From positions 32,136-65,179 of the forward strand of contig DETV01000052.1 of NCBI GenBank assembly GCA_002361775.1: 33,044 nt of DNA. The letters are read 5' to 3'. Under the pieces are notes generated by a model. That model ran no database searches. It had not been told where the DNA came from and worked only from the letters and a program-made list of their open reading frames with translations. This DNA comes from Eubacterium sp. UBA3279 (GTDB lineage Bacteria; Bacillota; Clostridia; Lachnospirales; Lachnospiraceae). The position numbers were made by a program, and so were the translations under genes. Below, piece after piece: positions 15,676-23,609 of this stretch (positions are counted from its first letter, which is position 1; every line of letters begins with the position of its first letter).

Positions 15676-16665
15676 TTACTTTTCCAAAGTGCTTTCCTGA
15701 TAAATAATCTGATAATCCAACATTCGTTCTCTTCTTTTTTCCTGAGGATTATGAATTAGTTCCAGTAACATTCTGGCCGCTTCCGTACCGCTGGTCTCAT
15801 ACTCATATTCCACAGTTGTCAGCCGGGGAGTCAAAATATCCGCCACAATTCCATGACCAAGTCCGGCAATCCGTACCTCTTCCGGTATATGGATTCCTCT
15901 GTTTTTCAAACACAATACCGCTCCTGTGGCAATCATATCCGTGGCGCAAAAAATGCTGTCTATCTTTTCCTGCTTCTGAAGAATTTTTTCCATTCCTTTA
16001 TAACTGGAATCCATTGTAAAATTCACTTCCGCATGAGGGATATTTTTGATTTCAAATCCAAATTCCCGGAGGGCTTTCTCCACCCCCTGGTATCGCCGCT
16101 CTCCTGCTGCTATGTCCTTCCTGCTGACTCCAAGATAAGCGGGAAACTTACTTCCCGATCTGAGAAGATAACGCATCATCTCATATGAAGCCTGAAAATC
16201 ATTGTGAAATACGCAGGAATATCCGGCTACCTGCTGCCCAATGATCACCACCGGAAAAGGCATCCTTTTTAAAGCTTCCCGATGACGTTTTGTCACTATA
16301 GATGCTGCCAGAATCAGCCCGTCTACCTGACTATGCTCAAAAGTCTCCAACATAGTAATCTCTTTTTCCATATCCTGATTGGAATTCATAAGCATTACAC
16401 TGTATTTTTCCTGATCCAGAACCTGACTGATTCCCGACAAGATCTGAGGAACTGACTCCGAATCGATCTGAGGAACTATTACCCCCACCCGCATACTTTT
16501 CTTTGTCCGCATGGCTCTTGCATTTTCGGATGGCTGATAATTATTTTCCTCAATCACCTTCTTGATCCGTTCTCTTTTTTCCTGACTCAGACTTCCGTTA
16601 TTCAAATACCTGGAAACTGCTGCACTGGAGACTCCGGCCAACCTTGCAATTTCACTGATTGTCAT
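15676..16665 (-). CDS. LacI-family transcriptional regulator
   Basis: A 329-residue repressor-type regulator. The N-terminal helix-turn-helix reads TISEIARLAGVSSAAVSRYLNN with the hinge region NYQPSENARAM. A periplasmic-binding-protein-like effector domain follows (VGVIVPQIDSESVPQILSGI, QVDGLILAAS, FHNDFQASYEMMRYLL, DSIFCATDMIATGAV). The start is 4 nt after the GH13 stop, and its GGGG ribosome site lies inside the end of that gene, so the two are translationally coupled. The effector is probably a sugar related to the GH13 substrate, e.g. sucrose. Its operator may be the palindrome at 18789-18806. Inference from context only. Confidence 0.92.
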   Translation of the reverse strand: MTISEIARLAGVSSAAVSRYLNNGSLSQEKRERIKKVIEENNYQPSENARAMRTKKSMRVGVIVPQIDSESVPQILSGISQVLDQEKYSVMLMNSNQDMEKEITMLETFEHSQVDGLILAASIVTKRHREALKRMPFPVVIIGQQVAGYSCVFHNDFQASYEMMRYLLRSGSKFPAYLGVSRKDIAAGERRYQGVEKALREFGFEIKNIPHAEVNFTMDSSYKGMEKILQKQEKIDSIFCATDMIATGAVLCLKNRGIHIPEEVRIAGLGHGIVADILTPRLTTVEYEYETSGTEAARMLLELIHNPQEKRRERMLDYQIIYQESTLEK

Positions 16666-16669
16666 ATTT

Positions 16670-18763
16670 TTACCCCTGTTTTTTTAACAGCCAATAACAT
16701 CCATATGCCGGAATCTGAACTCCTCTTGCTTCCATCTCTCTGCCGGTGATCAGATCCTGATACATACCGTCTTCTTCATTGATCCAGGCAACTTTGTCAT
16801 ATTCGCTGAAATTAAACAGTGCAACCAGTTTTTCTTCTCCCTTTGCTTTTGCCAGAGCCAAAATGGAATCATCCCAGGAATCAAGGGTCCAGGCTGCTGC
16901 GTCTGCTTCAAATACCGGATGGCTGCTTCTTATCTTTTCCAGTTTGTCAAGCCCCTGGAAAATCTCATTTTGTACGGTTCCCTCTGTATGGCGCAATTGT
17001 TCCTTATCCCACTGGAAATAGCCTCTGTGGAGATATCTGGAATCTGCCCATTTTTTCGGATTTTCATGGTAAGTATAATCATTTTCCTGACCAATCTCAT
17101 CTCCGCTGTAAATAACCGGGATTCCTGCCTGTGTAAGCATATAGGCATGAAGGGTCAGATCAAAACGAACGGCTTTCTTTAATTCTTCTTCATTTCTCTC
17201 ATAAGCCGCCTTTTCAATACCACACAAAGATGCTGTAGTTCCGCACTGACGGGCATCTCCGGATGTGGGATCATCATTATACAATTCTCCCCTTCCGAAA
17301 GAACCTGGGAATTTTCCTGTAAAGAAATCGCTGAGATATCTCTTATGGGCTACTTCTTCCACACCAAACTGCTTCAGCCACTCATAGTCCAATCCCCAGC
17401 CGATATCATCATGACATCTGAGATAATTTAAAAATACATAGTCTTTTGGCAGGCTGTTGATAATATCCATCTGTCTGCGAAGAAGTCTGGCATCTTTTGT
17501 TGCCACTGTATGCCAGGTAGTAGCCATAGTGGTAACATTGTACAGCATATGGCACTCCGGTTTTTCCACTGTTCCAAAATAAGGAACCACCTTCTCCGGC
17601 TCCATAACCACTTCTCCAAGAAGGAGGACCCCTGGACATACAATTTCACAGATCATACGCATAATCCGGACAATCGTGTGTACCTGAGGAAGATTCCGGC
17701 AATTTGTTCCCAACTGTTTCCAGATATAAGGAACTGCATCAATTCGGATAACATCAATACCTTTATTTGTAAGATTCAGCATATTATAGATCATCTCATT
17801 TAAAACTACCGGATTCCAGTAATTCAAATCCCACTGATAAGGATAAAATGTAGTCATAACAAACTTATTCATATCCGGCAGCCATGTAAAGTTCCCGGGA
17901 GCTGTGGTAGGAAATACCTGTGGTACGGTCTTCTCAAACTGAGCCGGAACATCGTAATTATCATAGAAATAGTAACGATCCATGTATTCCCGTTCACCTG
18001 ATCTTGCTCTCACTGCCCACTCATGATCCTCCGACGTATGGTTCATGACAAAATCAAGGCAGAGACTGATTCCTCTTGTACGGCATTCATCTGCCAAATG
18101 TTCCAGATCCTCCATAGTCCCCAGTTCCGGCTGTACTTTTCGGAAATTTGATACCGCATAACCTCCATCACTTCTTCCTTCCGGAGATTCCAGAAGAGGC
18201 ATAAGATGCAGATAATTCACATTACATTCCTGCACATAATCCAGTTTTTCTCTTACTCCGTTCAGATTACCTGCAAAAGCATCCACGTACATCATCATAC
18301 CAAGAATATCATTCTTTTTATACCAGTCAGAATGTGCTTCTCTGATCCGATCTAACCGTTTCAGATCTTCTTTTCTGTATCTGTATATATTTTCAAGATT
18401 GTTACAAAGATCATCGAAGGCCCACTGCTGCCCGGGATATAATTCGCAATACAGCCACTTCAATTCATCATAATGACGTGACATTCTTTTACGAAATTCA
18501 TCCTCTTCCATCTCGTCTTTTAGCTCTTCCTTTTCAGAAACTATTTCTTCTTTCTCTTCTTTGATTTCTTCTTTCACCGGCTCAGGAATCAGTTCTTTTT
18601 CTTCCTTTTCCGGCTCAATATTCACTTCTTTGATTTCTTCTTTTACTTCCTCGGAAATCTCTTTTTTTTCTTCTTCCTTCTCCACGGAAGCTTTCATTTT
18701 CTGAAGTTCTTTTGACTGTGCAGCTTTTCTGTTCTCTAATTTTTTCTTCCTTCTGGCTTTCAT
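16670..18763 (-). CDS. Amylosucrase-like GH13 (subfamily 4 type) enzyme with Lys/Glu-rich N-terminal extension
   Basis: A 697-residue (beta/alpha)8 glycoside hydrolase/transferase. Residues about 1-90 are almost all Lys/Glu with Ala/Ile/Val, including VKEEIKE twice, probably an extended or coiled charged tail. From RKRMSRHYDELKWLYCELYPG onward it follows the amylosucrase/sucrose-hydrolase plan: LDFVMNHTSEDHEW, GIDVIRIDAVPYIWKQLGTN (nucleophile Asp), LLLGEVVMEP (acid/base Glu) and YLRCHDDIGWG (third Asp). The beta-sandwich end is AYGCYWLLKK. No signal peptide, so it is intracellular. It likely splits sucrose or a related glucoside, releasing fructose or making glucan; which one cannot be decided here. 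Start at 18763 after GTGAGGAAAAGAA. Operon with the LacI-type gene. Confidence 0.88.
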   Translation of the reverse strand: MKARRKKKLENRKAAQSKELQKMKASVEKEEEKKEISEEVKEEIKEVNIEPEKEEKELIPEPVKEEIKEEKEEIVSEKEELKDEMEEDEFRKRMSRHYDELKWLYCELYPGQQWAFDDLCNNLENIYRYRKEDLKRLDRIREAHSDWYKKNDILGMMMYVDAFAGNLNGVREKLDYVQECNVNYLHLMPLLESPEGRSDGGYAVSNFRKVQPELGTMEDLEHLADECRTRGISLCLDFVMNHTSEDHEWAVRARSGEREYMDRYYFYDNYDVPAQFEKTVPQVFPTTAPGNFTWLPDMNKFVMTTFYPYQWDLNYWNPVVLNEMIYNMLNLTNKGIDVIRIDAVPYIWKQLGTNCRNLPQVHTIVRIMRMICEIVCPGVLLLGEVVMEPEKVVPYFGTVEKPECHMLYNVTTMATTWHTVATKDARLLRRQMDIINSLPKDYVFLNYLRCHDDIGWGLDYEWLKQFGVEEVAHKRYLSDFFTGKFPGSFGRGELYNDDPTSGDARQCGTTASLCGIEKAAYERNEEELKKAVRFDLTLHAYMLTQAGIPVIYSGDEIGQENDYTYHENPKKWADSRYLHRGYFQWDKEQLRHTEGTVQNEIFQGLDKLEKIRSSHPVFEADAAAWTLDSWDDSILALAKAKGEEKLVALFNFSEYDKVAWINEEDGMYQDLITGREMEARGVQIPAYGCYWLLKKQG

Positions 18764-18781
18764 TTCTTTTCCTCACCCTGT

Positions 18782-18837
18782 ATTATAGTTTGTAATCGAT
18801 TTCAATACAATTATAACACGACTCCTCAAAAAAACAA
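18782..18837 (-). promoter_or_regulatory. Tandem promoters of the GH13-lacI operon
   Basis: Minus strand, distal: TTGTTT (18832-18837), 16-bp spacer, TATAAT (18810-18815). Proximal: TTGTAT (18805-18810), 17-bp spacer, TATAAT (18782-18787). The cre-like palindrome lies at the start point of the first and in the spacer of the second. Confidence 0.65.
18791..18804. promoter_or_regulatory. cre-like / LacI-family operator
   Basis: TGTAATCGATTTCA matches the catabolite-responsive-element consensus TGWNANCGNTNWCA at every defined position; the dyad extends to 16 bp with the outer TTG/CAA. It overlaps both GH13 promoters, so binding by CcpA or by the neighbouring LacI-type regulator should repress. 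Confidence 0.8.
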
Positions 18838-18848
18838 TACTTAACCGT

Positions 18849-19208
18849 TCATTTTTTGCTCCCTTTTTGTTTCTTTTCCAGTTCTGCAAGATGACATATT
18901 AAAATATTGACTGTCTTTTTACTGTCCTCACTCAGACTTGCGTACGCGTCAATATATTCTCCATAATTATTCAGCATAGCATCATTGTTCAAGCAGGTTT
19001 CGCAGGTATATTTTTTCTTTGTTCTTCCCAGAATATAATCTACAGATACGTCAAAATAATCTGCTAATTCTGCCATCAGGCTGCCTCTGGGATCACACTG
19101 ACCTTTTTCAATCTTACTGATCACATTCTGAGAACATCCCACCTTCATTCCCAATGTTCTTTGAGTGATATTTTTTTGTGTCCTCAGATTCTTTATCCTG
19201 CTATTCAT
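18849..19208 (-). CDS. XRE-family helix-turn-helix regulator
   Basis: A 119-residue protein. Residues 3-58 form a Cro/C1-type HTH (IKNLRTQKNITQRTLGMKVGCSQNVISKIEKG), ending in DYFDVSVDYILGRTKKK as in many clostridial XRE regulators. The C-terminal half has a YTCETCLNN cysteine pair and a helical segment possibly for dimerisation; its role is unknown. CTGGAGGAATATTTT precedes the ATG. Divergent from the PAP2-like gene; palindromes in the shared region (19224-19235 and 19279-19295) are candidate operators. Ends 40 nt upstream of the GH13 promoters, without an evident terminator. Confidence 0.9.
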   Translation of the reverse strand: MNSRIKNLRTQKNITQRTLGMKVGCSQNVISKIEKGQCDPRGSLMAELADYFDVSVDYILGRTKKKYTCETCLNNDAMLNNYGEYIDAYASLSEDSKKTVNILICHLAELEKKQKGSKK

Positions 19209-19223
19209 AAAATATTCCTCCAG

Positions 19224-19235
19224 ATTCTTAAGAAT
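19224..19235. promoter_or_regulatory. Palindrome ATTCTTAAGAAT before the XRE gene
   Basis: Perfect 12-bp palindrome 16 nt upstream of the XRE start codon, with a half-like copy TTCTTAAA at 19246-19253. Possible autoregulatory operator of the XRE protein. Confidence 0.35.
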
Positions 19236-19278
19236 TTTTTTATATTTCTTAAACTTCTATTTGAATTGATGGATTCCT

Positions 19279-19307
19279 TTGATTTACCAAATCAACTGTG
19301 TTATAAT
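19279..19307 (+). promoter_or_regulatory. Promoter of the PAP2-like gene with overlapping inverted repeat
   Basis: TTGATT (19279-19284), 17-bp spacer, TATAAT (19302-19307). The perfect dyad TTGATTT-ACC-AAATCAA (19279-19295) covers the -35 and could be bound by the divergent XRE regulator. Confidence 0.65.
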
Positions 19308-19363
19308 CGCCCTATGGCAATATAGACTCGCAAACAAGTCATAATTTAGGAGGCGGTTTATTC

Positions 19364-20044
19364 ATGTTACATCGTTGCAAACGATTAATTCCGGTAATTT
19401 TATACGGAGGTTTTTATATGGCATGTTTTTCCTGGCTGGAAAGTGTCCCTCGAAAATATCATATTATCAACTCTTCTCTGGATTATAAAATACCCTTTTG
19501 CGAATATTTCATAATTCCATATTTCCTGTGGTTTCTCTACATTGCAGGAACTGTTATTTTCTTTATATTCTTTAACGAAAGTAAAACTGAATACCAGAAT
19601 CTTCTTGTCAATCTGGGAATTGGCATGACTCTGTTTCTCATTGTATCCTTTGTCTACCCCAACGGTCTGAATCTGCGATCTTCGGAGTTTGCCCGGGATA
19701 ATATTTTCACAGATATGGTACGCTTCCTATATTCTGTGGATACGCCGACCAATGTATTACCCAGTATTCACGTATATAATTCCGTAGCTGCTTTTTGTGC
19801 CATTAACAGTTGCCAGAAGCTGCAAAAGCACCGGGGCATACGCTTCTCCGCTTTTATACTTACTACGCTGATCGTATTGTCCACCATGTTTTTGAAACAA
19901 CATTCTATTTGTGACGTTGCCACAGGAATTACTTTCGCTGTTGCATCTTATATCATTATCTATCGCGTATATGCTCACGCCGGAGTAAAAGAAAAACGCT
20001 CCGTTCTCTATGCTAAAAACAGAAAAACGGATCAGCACAACTAG
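19364..20044 (+). CDS. PAP2-superfamily membrane protein (Aur1/IPC-synthase-like phosphatase fold)
   Basis: A 226-residue protein with about six membrane segments (first RLIPVILYGGFYMACFSW). The PAP2 active-site elements are NVLPSIHVYNSVAAF and STMFLKQHSICDVATGI, i.e. PSxH and HxxxD. The ST-KQH wording is that of the inositol-phosphorylceramide-synthase-like branch rather than the classical SR-H form. It probably acts on a lipid phosphate or transfers a phospho head group; substrate unknown. Start at 19364 after TTAGGAGGCGG. An internal ATG (about 19418) has a well-placed GGAGG too but would cut into the first helix. The 3' end overlaps the terminator at 20023-20057. Confidence 0.83.
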   Translation: MLHRCKRLIPVILYGGFYMACFSWLESVPRKYHIINSSLDYKIPFCEYFIIPYFLWFLYIAGTVIFFIFFNESKTEYQNLLVNLGIGMTLFLIVSFVYPNGLNLRSSEFARDNIFTDMVRFLYSVDTPTNVLPSIHVYNSVAAFCAINSCQKLQKHRGIRFSAFILTTLIVLSTMFLKQHSICDVATGITFAVASYIIIYRVYAHAGVKEKRSVLYAKNRKTDQHN

Positions 20045-20057
20045 CTGACCCGTTTTT
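20023..20057. terminator. Bidirectional terminator between PAP2-like gene and GT2 gene
   Basis: AAAAACGG-A-TCAGC, loop ACAACTA, GCTGA-C-CCGTTTTT. T tracts follow on both strands. The left arm lies within the last codons of the PAP2-like gene. Confidence 0.88.
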
Positions 20058-20068
20058 CTCTTCCCTGT

Positions 20069-21085
20069 TTAATTAAATCCATATATTTTTTGTACAATCT
20101 TATATCCGGTCACAGACACCTGCCTTCCTCCTTTTCCCGGAAGGTTACACAACCTTCCCAGAAGGCTGAGCCTTACGGAAACATATACTTTTCTGTCTGC
20201 ATTCTTCATATATTTCCACAATTCCTTTTTCTTTTCATAATTTTTTTCATTCTTTGTCTGAATCAGGAAAATTGAAGATACCGTGGTAATCATGATCAAC
20301 AAATGGAGCATATATTCTCTCTGCTTCTTTTGAAGATTTTTCTGTCCCGCCATGTAATCGATCATCAATTTATTTACTTTAATCTGCTGATCGATTCTTC
20401 CTATCATAACTTTTTCACTGACAGACTGATCTGCTCTGCCAATGAAATACCGATATAAATTAACATTCAGATAATACATGGTTCGCACCGATGCCAGCGG
20501 AATAAAAGCTACCAGATTGTCCACATAAAATGTATGTTCCGGCAAAACCAGACCGCAGGAACGTAAAAGTTCTGTACGATAAATCATGGAATGCATCAGT
20601 AAATAATGGCTTCTTCCCAGAGATTTTGCTTCCTCCCATTCAAAAATCTGATCCTGCGGCAATGCGGAAGTATATTTCATCACCGCCTTATGCTTCACCC
20701 CTACTTTTTCGTACACATAATTACAGATCAGCAGATCTAAGGTTTTAGGGCCTGCTATACATTCCTTCAACACTTGCAGCGCCTTTTTAAACGCCTCTTC
20801 ATTTAACCAGTCATCACTGTCTACCACTTTAAAATATAAGCCGGATGCATTGGCAAGTCCGGTGTTTACGGCTCCCCCATGACCTTTATTTTCCTGGTGA
20901 ATGGCTCTGACAATTCCGGGATAATTTTTCTCATACTCTCGGGCAATTTCCAGCGTCTGATCACTGGAACCGTCATCCACCACCAAAATCTCCACCTCTT
21001 CACCGCCTACCAGCAAAGAATCTATACACTTTCTCATATATTCCTGCGAGTTATAGCAGGGAACTGTTATACTTAATATTTTCAC
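20069..21085 (-). CDS. Family 2 glycosyltransferase
   Basis: A 338-residue GT-A transferase, likely adding sugars to a cell-surface glycan. N-terminal nucleotide-sugar fold: LSITVPCYNSQEYMRKCIDSLL, EILVVDDGSSDQTLEIAREY, NKGHGGAVNTGLANASG and the metal-binding VDSDDWL. The C-terminal part is helical and specific to a clostridial group of GT2 enzymes. The start codon is GTG, eight bases after AGGAGG; it overlaps the last 35 bp of mutY in another frame. Terminated at 20023-20057. No other glycan genes lie nearby, so the acceptor is unknown. Confidence 0.9.
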   Translation of the reverse strand: MKILSITVPCYNSQEYMRKCIDSLLVGGEEVEILVVDDGSSDQTLEIAREYEKNYPGIVRAIHQENKGHGGAVNTGLANASGLYFKVVDSDDWLNEEAFKKALQVLKECIAGPKTLDLLICNYVYEKVGVKHKAVMKYTSALPQDQIFEWEEAKSLGRSHYLLMHSMIYRTELLRSCGLVLPEHTFYVDNLVAFIPLASVRTMYYLNVNLYRYFIGRADQSVSEKVMIGRIDQQIKVNKLMIDYMAGQKNLQKKQREYMLHLLIMITTVSSIFLIQTKNEKNYEKKKELWKYMKNADRKVYVSVRLSLLGRLCNLPGKGGRQVSVTGYKIVQKIYGFN

Positions 21086-22196
21086 TTTCGTTTCCTCCTG
21101 TCCCGTTTTCTTCTGGAATTTTATTTTCTCTGGAAAATGATTCCTGCCCCAGTCTCATATTCATATATGAGGTGTAGGCCCGGAAAGCCGCGGGAATAGC
21201 ATATTTCTTCTCTGCTTCTTCAATTTCCACAAACAACAGATTTTCCTGTTCAGATTCTTCCAAAGCTGCCACTTTTATCGCGTATCCCCGCATATCCCAT
21301 TCCACATGAGAAAATATATGTCTGGCTTCCCCCACAGACTGAATTCTCACAGGCATCATTCCCCCGTCTGTCATCCATTTTAAAACTTCCTTTTCACTCC
21401 TGTGGCCTTCCAGATTAGGCAATTCATACATACCTGCCAACAGCCCGGTGGAGCCTCTTTTAGAAACTGCCACTCTCTCTCCGTCCTGGATAACAAGAAT
21501 CGTTTTCTTTTCTATCCGCCGTTTTCCCTTTTTCTTCTTTATCGGCAATTCCATCTGTCTGCCGGAAGAATACGCCCTGCAAAACTGATTCAAAGGACAA
21601 CATTCACACTTTGGCTGTCCGTTAGGCACACATACCATGGCTCCCAGTTCCATCAATGCCTGATTAAAATCTCCCGGACTGTCCTTTGGTATTACCTTTC
21701 CCAATTCTCTTTCAACCCGGGTTTTTACAGATTGTTTCAGAATATCTTCCTCATCCTCCAACAATCGTGTATAAACTCTAAGCACGTTTCCATCCACCGC
21801 CGGCGCAGGAATGTCATAAGCTATGGATGCAATCGCTCCTGCCGTGTAGTTTCCTATCCCTGGAAGTGCTTTTAGTTTTTCATAATCCGGAGGAAGCTGC
21901 CCTTCATACTGTTCCTGCACCTGAATTGCTGCCTTTTGTATATTGCGCACCCGGTTATAATATCCCAGACCTTCCCACAGCTTCAGTAAGTATTCTTCCG
22001 GACACTCAGCCACATCCTTCACTGTCGGTAACGCCTGAATAAATCTTTCAAAATAAGGTTTGACAGCCTCTACCCTCGTCTGCTGAAGCATAATCTCTGA
22101 TATCCATATGTAATAAGGATTTTTCTGTTGTCTCCATGGCAATACCCGATGATCTTTTCTGTACCATGCCAACAACGGTTTTACAATTTCTTCCAA
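21051..22196 (-). CDS. mutY: A/G-specific adenine glycosylase
   Basis: Base-excision repair enzyme that removes adenine opposite 8-oxoguanine. The 381-residue protein shows VLPWRQQKNPYYIWISEIMLQQTRV with the catalytic Glu, the HhH motif LPGIGNYTAGAIASIAY, AVDGNVLRV with the catalytic Asp, and the iron-sulfur cysteines CVPNGQPKCECCPLNQFC (spacing x7-x2-x5, one longer than the usual x6). A C-terminal NUDIX-like 8-oxoG recognition domain follows (KKTILVIQDGERVAV, GLLAGMYELPNLEGH, HIFSHVEWDM). The start codon is TTG after AAGGAGCAGGATA. 19 nt after sfsA. Confidence 0.96.
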   Translation of the reverse strand: MEEIVKPLLAWYRKDHRVLPWRQQKNPYYIWISEIMLQQTRVEAVKPYFERFIQALPTVKDVAECPEEYLLKLWEGLGYYNRVRNIQKAAIQVQEQYEGQLPPDYEKLKALPGIGNYTAGAIASIAYDIPAPAVDGNVLRVYTRLLEDEEDILKQSVKTRVERELGKVIPKDSPGDFNQALMELGAMVCVPNGQPKCECCPLNQFCRAYSSGRQMELPIKKKKGKRRIEKKTILVIQDGERVAVSKRGSTGLLAGMYELPNLEGHRSEKEVLKWMTDGGMMPVRIQSVGEARHIFSHVEWDMRGYAIKVAALEESEQENLLFVEIEEAEKKYAIPAAFRAYTSYMNMRLGQESFSRENKIPEENGTGGNESENIKYNSSLL

Positions 22197-22215
22197 TATC
22201 CTGCTCCTTCTCCGG

Positions 22216-22896
22216 TCAGAAAACTACCGGGATTTTCTGATCTATATATATTTCTCCTGGTCTGACAATACAATCCCAGGCTTCCACACAAACTCCGGCC
22301 TGACTGGCTTCATAAAGCGCCTGACCAAATTCCGGCTGTCTCTCCCAGTTAGGTGTAAAGCTTTGCACTCCCTTCATCTGTATCACAAAGAAAATCCATG
22401 CCTCATACCCTTCTTCCATACAGGATTGCAATTCACGGATATGTTTCAGTCCCCGCTGGGTAGGCGCATCCGGAAACAAAGCTCTTCCCTCTTTTTCCAA
22501 AGTTACACCCTTTACTTCTATAAATGCCTTTTTTCCCTGATACTCCACAAAAAGATCAAACCGGGAATTCCCATAAGTCTTTTCCATCTGTATGTGGGTC
22601 ATCTCAGGAAAAAAATGAGTTTTTTCTATCCATTCCTTCACCAGATAATTGGGCATCTGGGAATCCATATTCACCAGATTATCCTGCTTATACACCTGTA
22701 TCAGATCATATTTCGTCTTTCTGGAAGGATTGGAGGATTCTTCTAATAAAACTTTCGTTCCCGGTATCAGTAATTCCCGGCATCTCCCCGTATTCTTCAC
22801 ATGACACCGCTCAATTTTCCCATCTATGTCTATTTCTGCAATAAAACGATTGGGACGGTTTATAAAATATCCCTCTTTTATTCTGCTGTACTGCAA
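22216..22896 (-). CDS. sfsA: SfsA family DNA-binding/nuclease protein
   Basis: SfsA-family protein, 226 residues (E. coli homologue 234), with a PD-(D/E)XK-nuclease-like fold. Seen: FINRPNRFIAEIDIDGKIERCHVKNTGRCREL, YGNSRFDLFVEYQGKKAFIEVKGVTLEKEG (DxxF...FIEVK active-site region), LFPDAPTQRGLKHIRELQ and FFVIQMKGVQSFTPN. The frame is open nine codons upstream to an ATG, but AAAGGAG sits five to six bases before TTG at 22896, matching the family N-terminus, so TTG is the likely start. First gene of sfsA-mutY-GT2; promoter region shared with the divergent HAD gene. Confidence 0.93.
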   Translation of the reverse strand: MQYSRIKEGYFINRPNRFIAEIDIDGKIERCHVKNTGRCRELLIPGTKVLLEESSNPSRKTKYDLIQVYKQDNLVNMDSQMPNYLVKEWIEKTHFFPEMTHIQMEKTYGNSRFDLFVEYQGKKAFIEVKGVTLEKEGRALFPDAPTQRGLKHIRELQSCMEEGYEAWIFFVIQMKGVQSFTPNWERQPEFGQALYEASQAGVCVEAWDCIVRPGEIYIDQKIPVVF

Positions 22897-22922
22897 AAAA
22901 ACTCCTTTCTCACTGCATAGCA

Positions 22923-22951
22923 CTTGTATTTTTCCTCATTAGTCATTACAA
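22923..22951 (-). promoter_or_regulatory. Possible promoter of sfsA overlapping the HAD promoter
   Basis: Minus strand TTGTAA (22946-22951), 17-bp spacer, TACAAG (22923-22928). It occupies nearly the same bases as the opposite-strand HAD promoter. Confidence 0.45.
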
Positions 22952-22952
22952 T
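22924..22952 (+). promoter_or_regulatory. Promoter of the HAD gene
   Basis: TTGTAT (22924-22929), 17-bp spacer, TACAAT (22947-22952), 35 nt before the HAD start. Confidence 0.6.
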
Positions 22953-22987
22953 AAAAATGAAAATAAATCATTTCAAAGGAGATTGCC

Positions 22988-23605
22988 ATGGACAGTATTA
23001 TCTTTGATGTAGACGGCACCCTCTGGGATTCCACCGGTATCTGTGCCGATGCATGGAATACAGTTATCCAGCGGGAAACCGATCTGAACCTTATAATCAC
23101 AAAAGAAACTTTGAAGGGACTGTTTGGACAACTGCTTCCCGACATAGCAAAAAAAATCTTTCCCAACTATTCCACTCAACAGCAGCTTGATCTGATCGAC
23201 CAGTGCTGTCAGGAAGAACACCGGGCTTTGCTGGAATGCTGCGCCCCTCTCTATCCCGAGCTGGAAGAAACCTTACAGACTCTATCGGAAAAATATCGTC
23301 TGTTTATCGTCAGCAACTGTCAGGCAGGATATATCGAAGTCTTCCTTCAGTCCAGCGGTTTGGGAAAATACTTTGAAGGCCACCTTTGTCCCGGAGACAC
23401 CGGAAATGCCAAAGCAGATAATATTCTTCAGATCATCCGGGATTATCATCTCATTTCCCCGGTTTATGTGGGAGATACCGCAGGTGACCAACAGGCGTCA
23501 AAGACAGCAGGAATTCCCTTTGTATTTGCTTCCTATGGATTTGGTTCAGCTACTACACCTGATTATACCATCAAATCCCCAAAAGAACTTCTTAAGATTT
23601 TCTAA
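22988..23605 (+). CDS. HAD-superfamily phosphatase
   Basis: A 205-residue haloacid-dehalogenase-type hydrolase with an alpha-helical cap (subclass I). Motif I is IIFDVDGTLWDS (nucleophile and acid Asp), motif II LFIVSNCQ, motif III probably NAKADNIL, motif IV PVYVGDTAGDQQASKTAGIPFVFASYGFG. It resembles phosphoglycolate phosphatase and beta-phosphoglucomutase-like proteins; the substrate is a small phosphorylated metabolite that cannot be named. CAAAGGAGATTGCC precedes the ATG. Divergent from sfsA and convergent with the L,D-transpeptidase gene. Confidence 0.9.
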   Translation: MDSIIFDVDGTLWDSTGICADAWNTVIQRETDLNLIITKETLKGLFGQLLPDIAKKIFPNYSTQQQLDLIDQCCQEEHRALLECCAPLYPELEETLQTLSEKYRLFIVSNCQAGYIEVFLQSSGLGKYFEGHLCPGDTGNAKADNILQIIRDYHLISPVYVGDTAGDQQASKTAGIPFVFASYGFGSATTPDYTIKSPKELLKIF

Positions 23606-23609
23606 AATC

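Noticed and set aside
18849..20044. XRE regulator and PAP2-like gene as toxin-antitoxin pair
   Set aside because: The genes are divergent, and the partner is a PAP2-fold membrane enzyme rather than a toxin-like protein.
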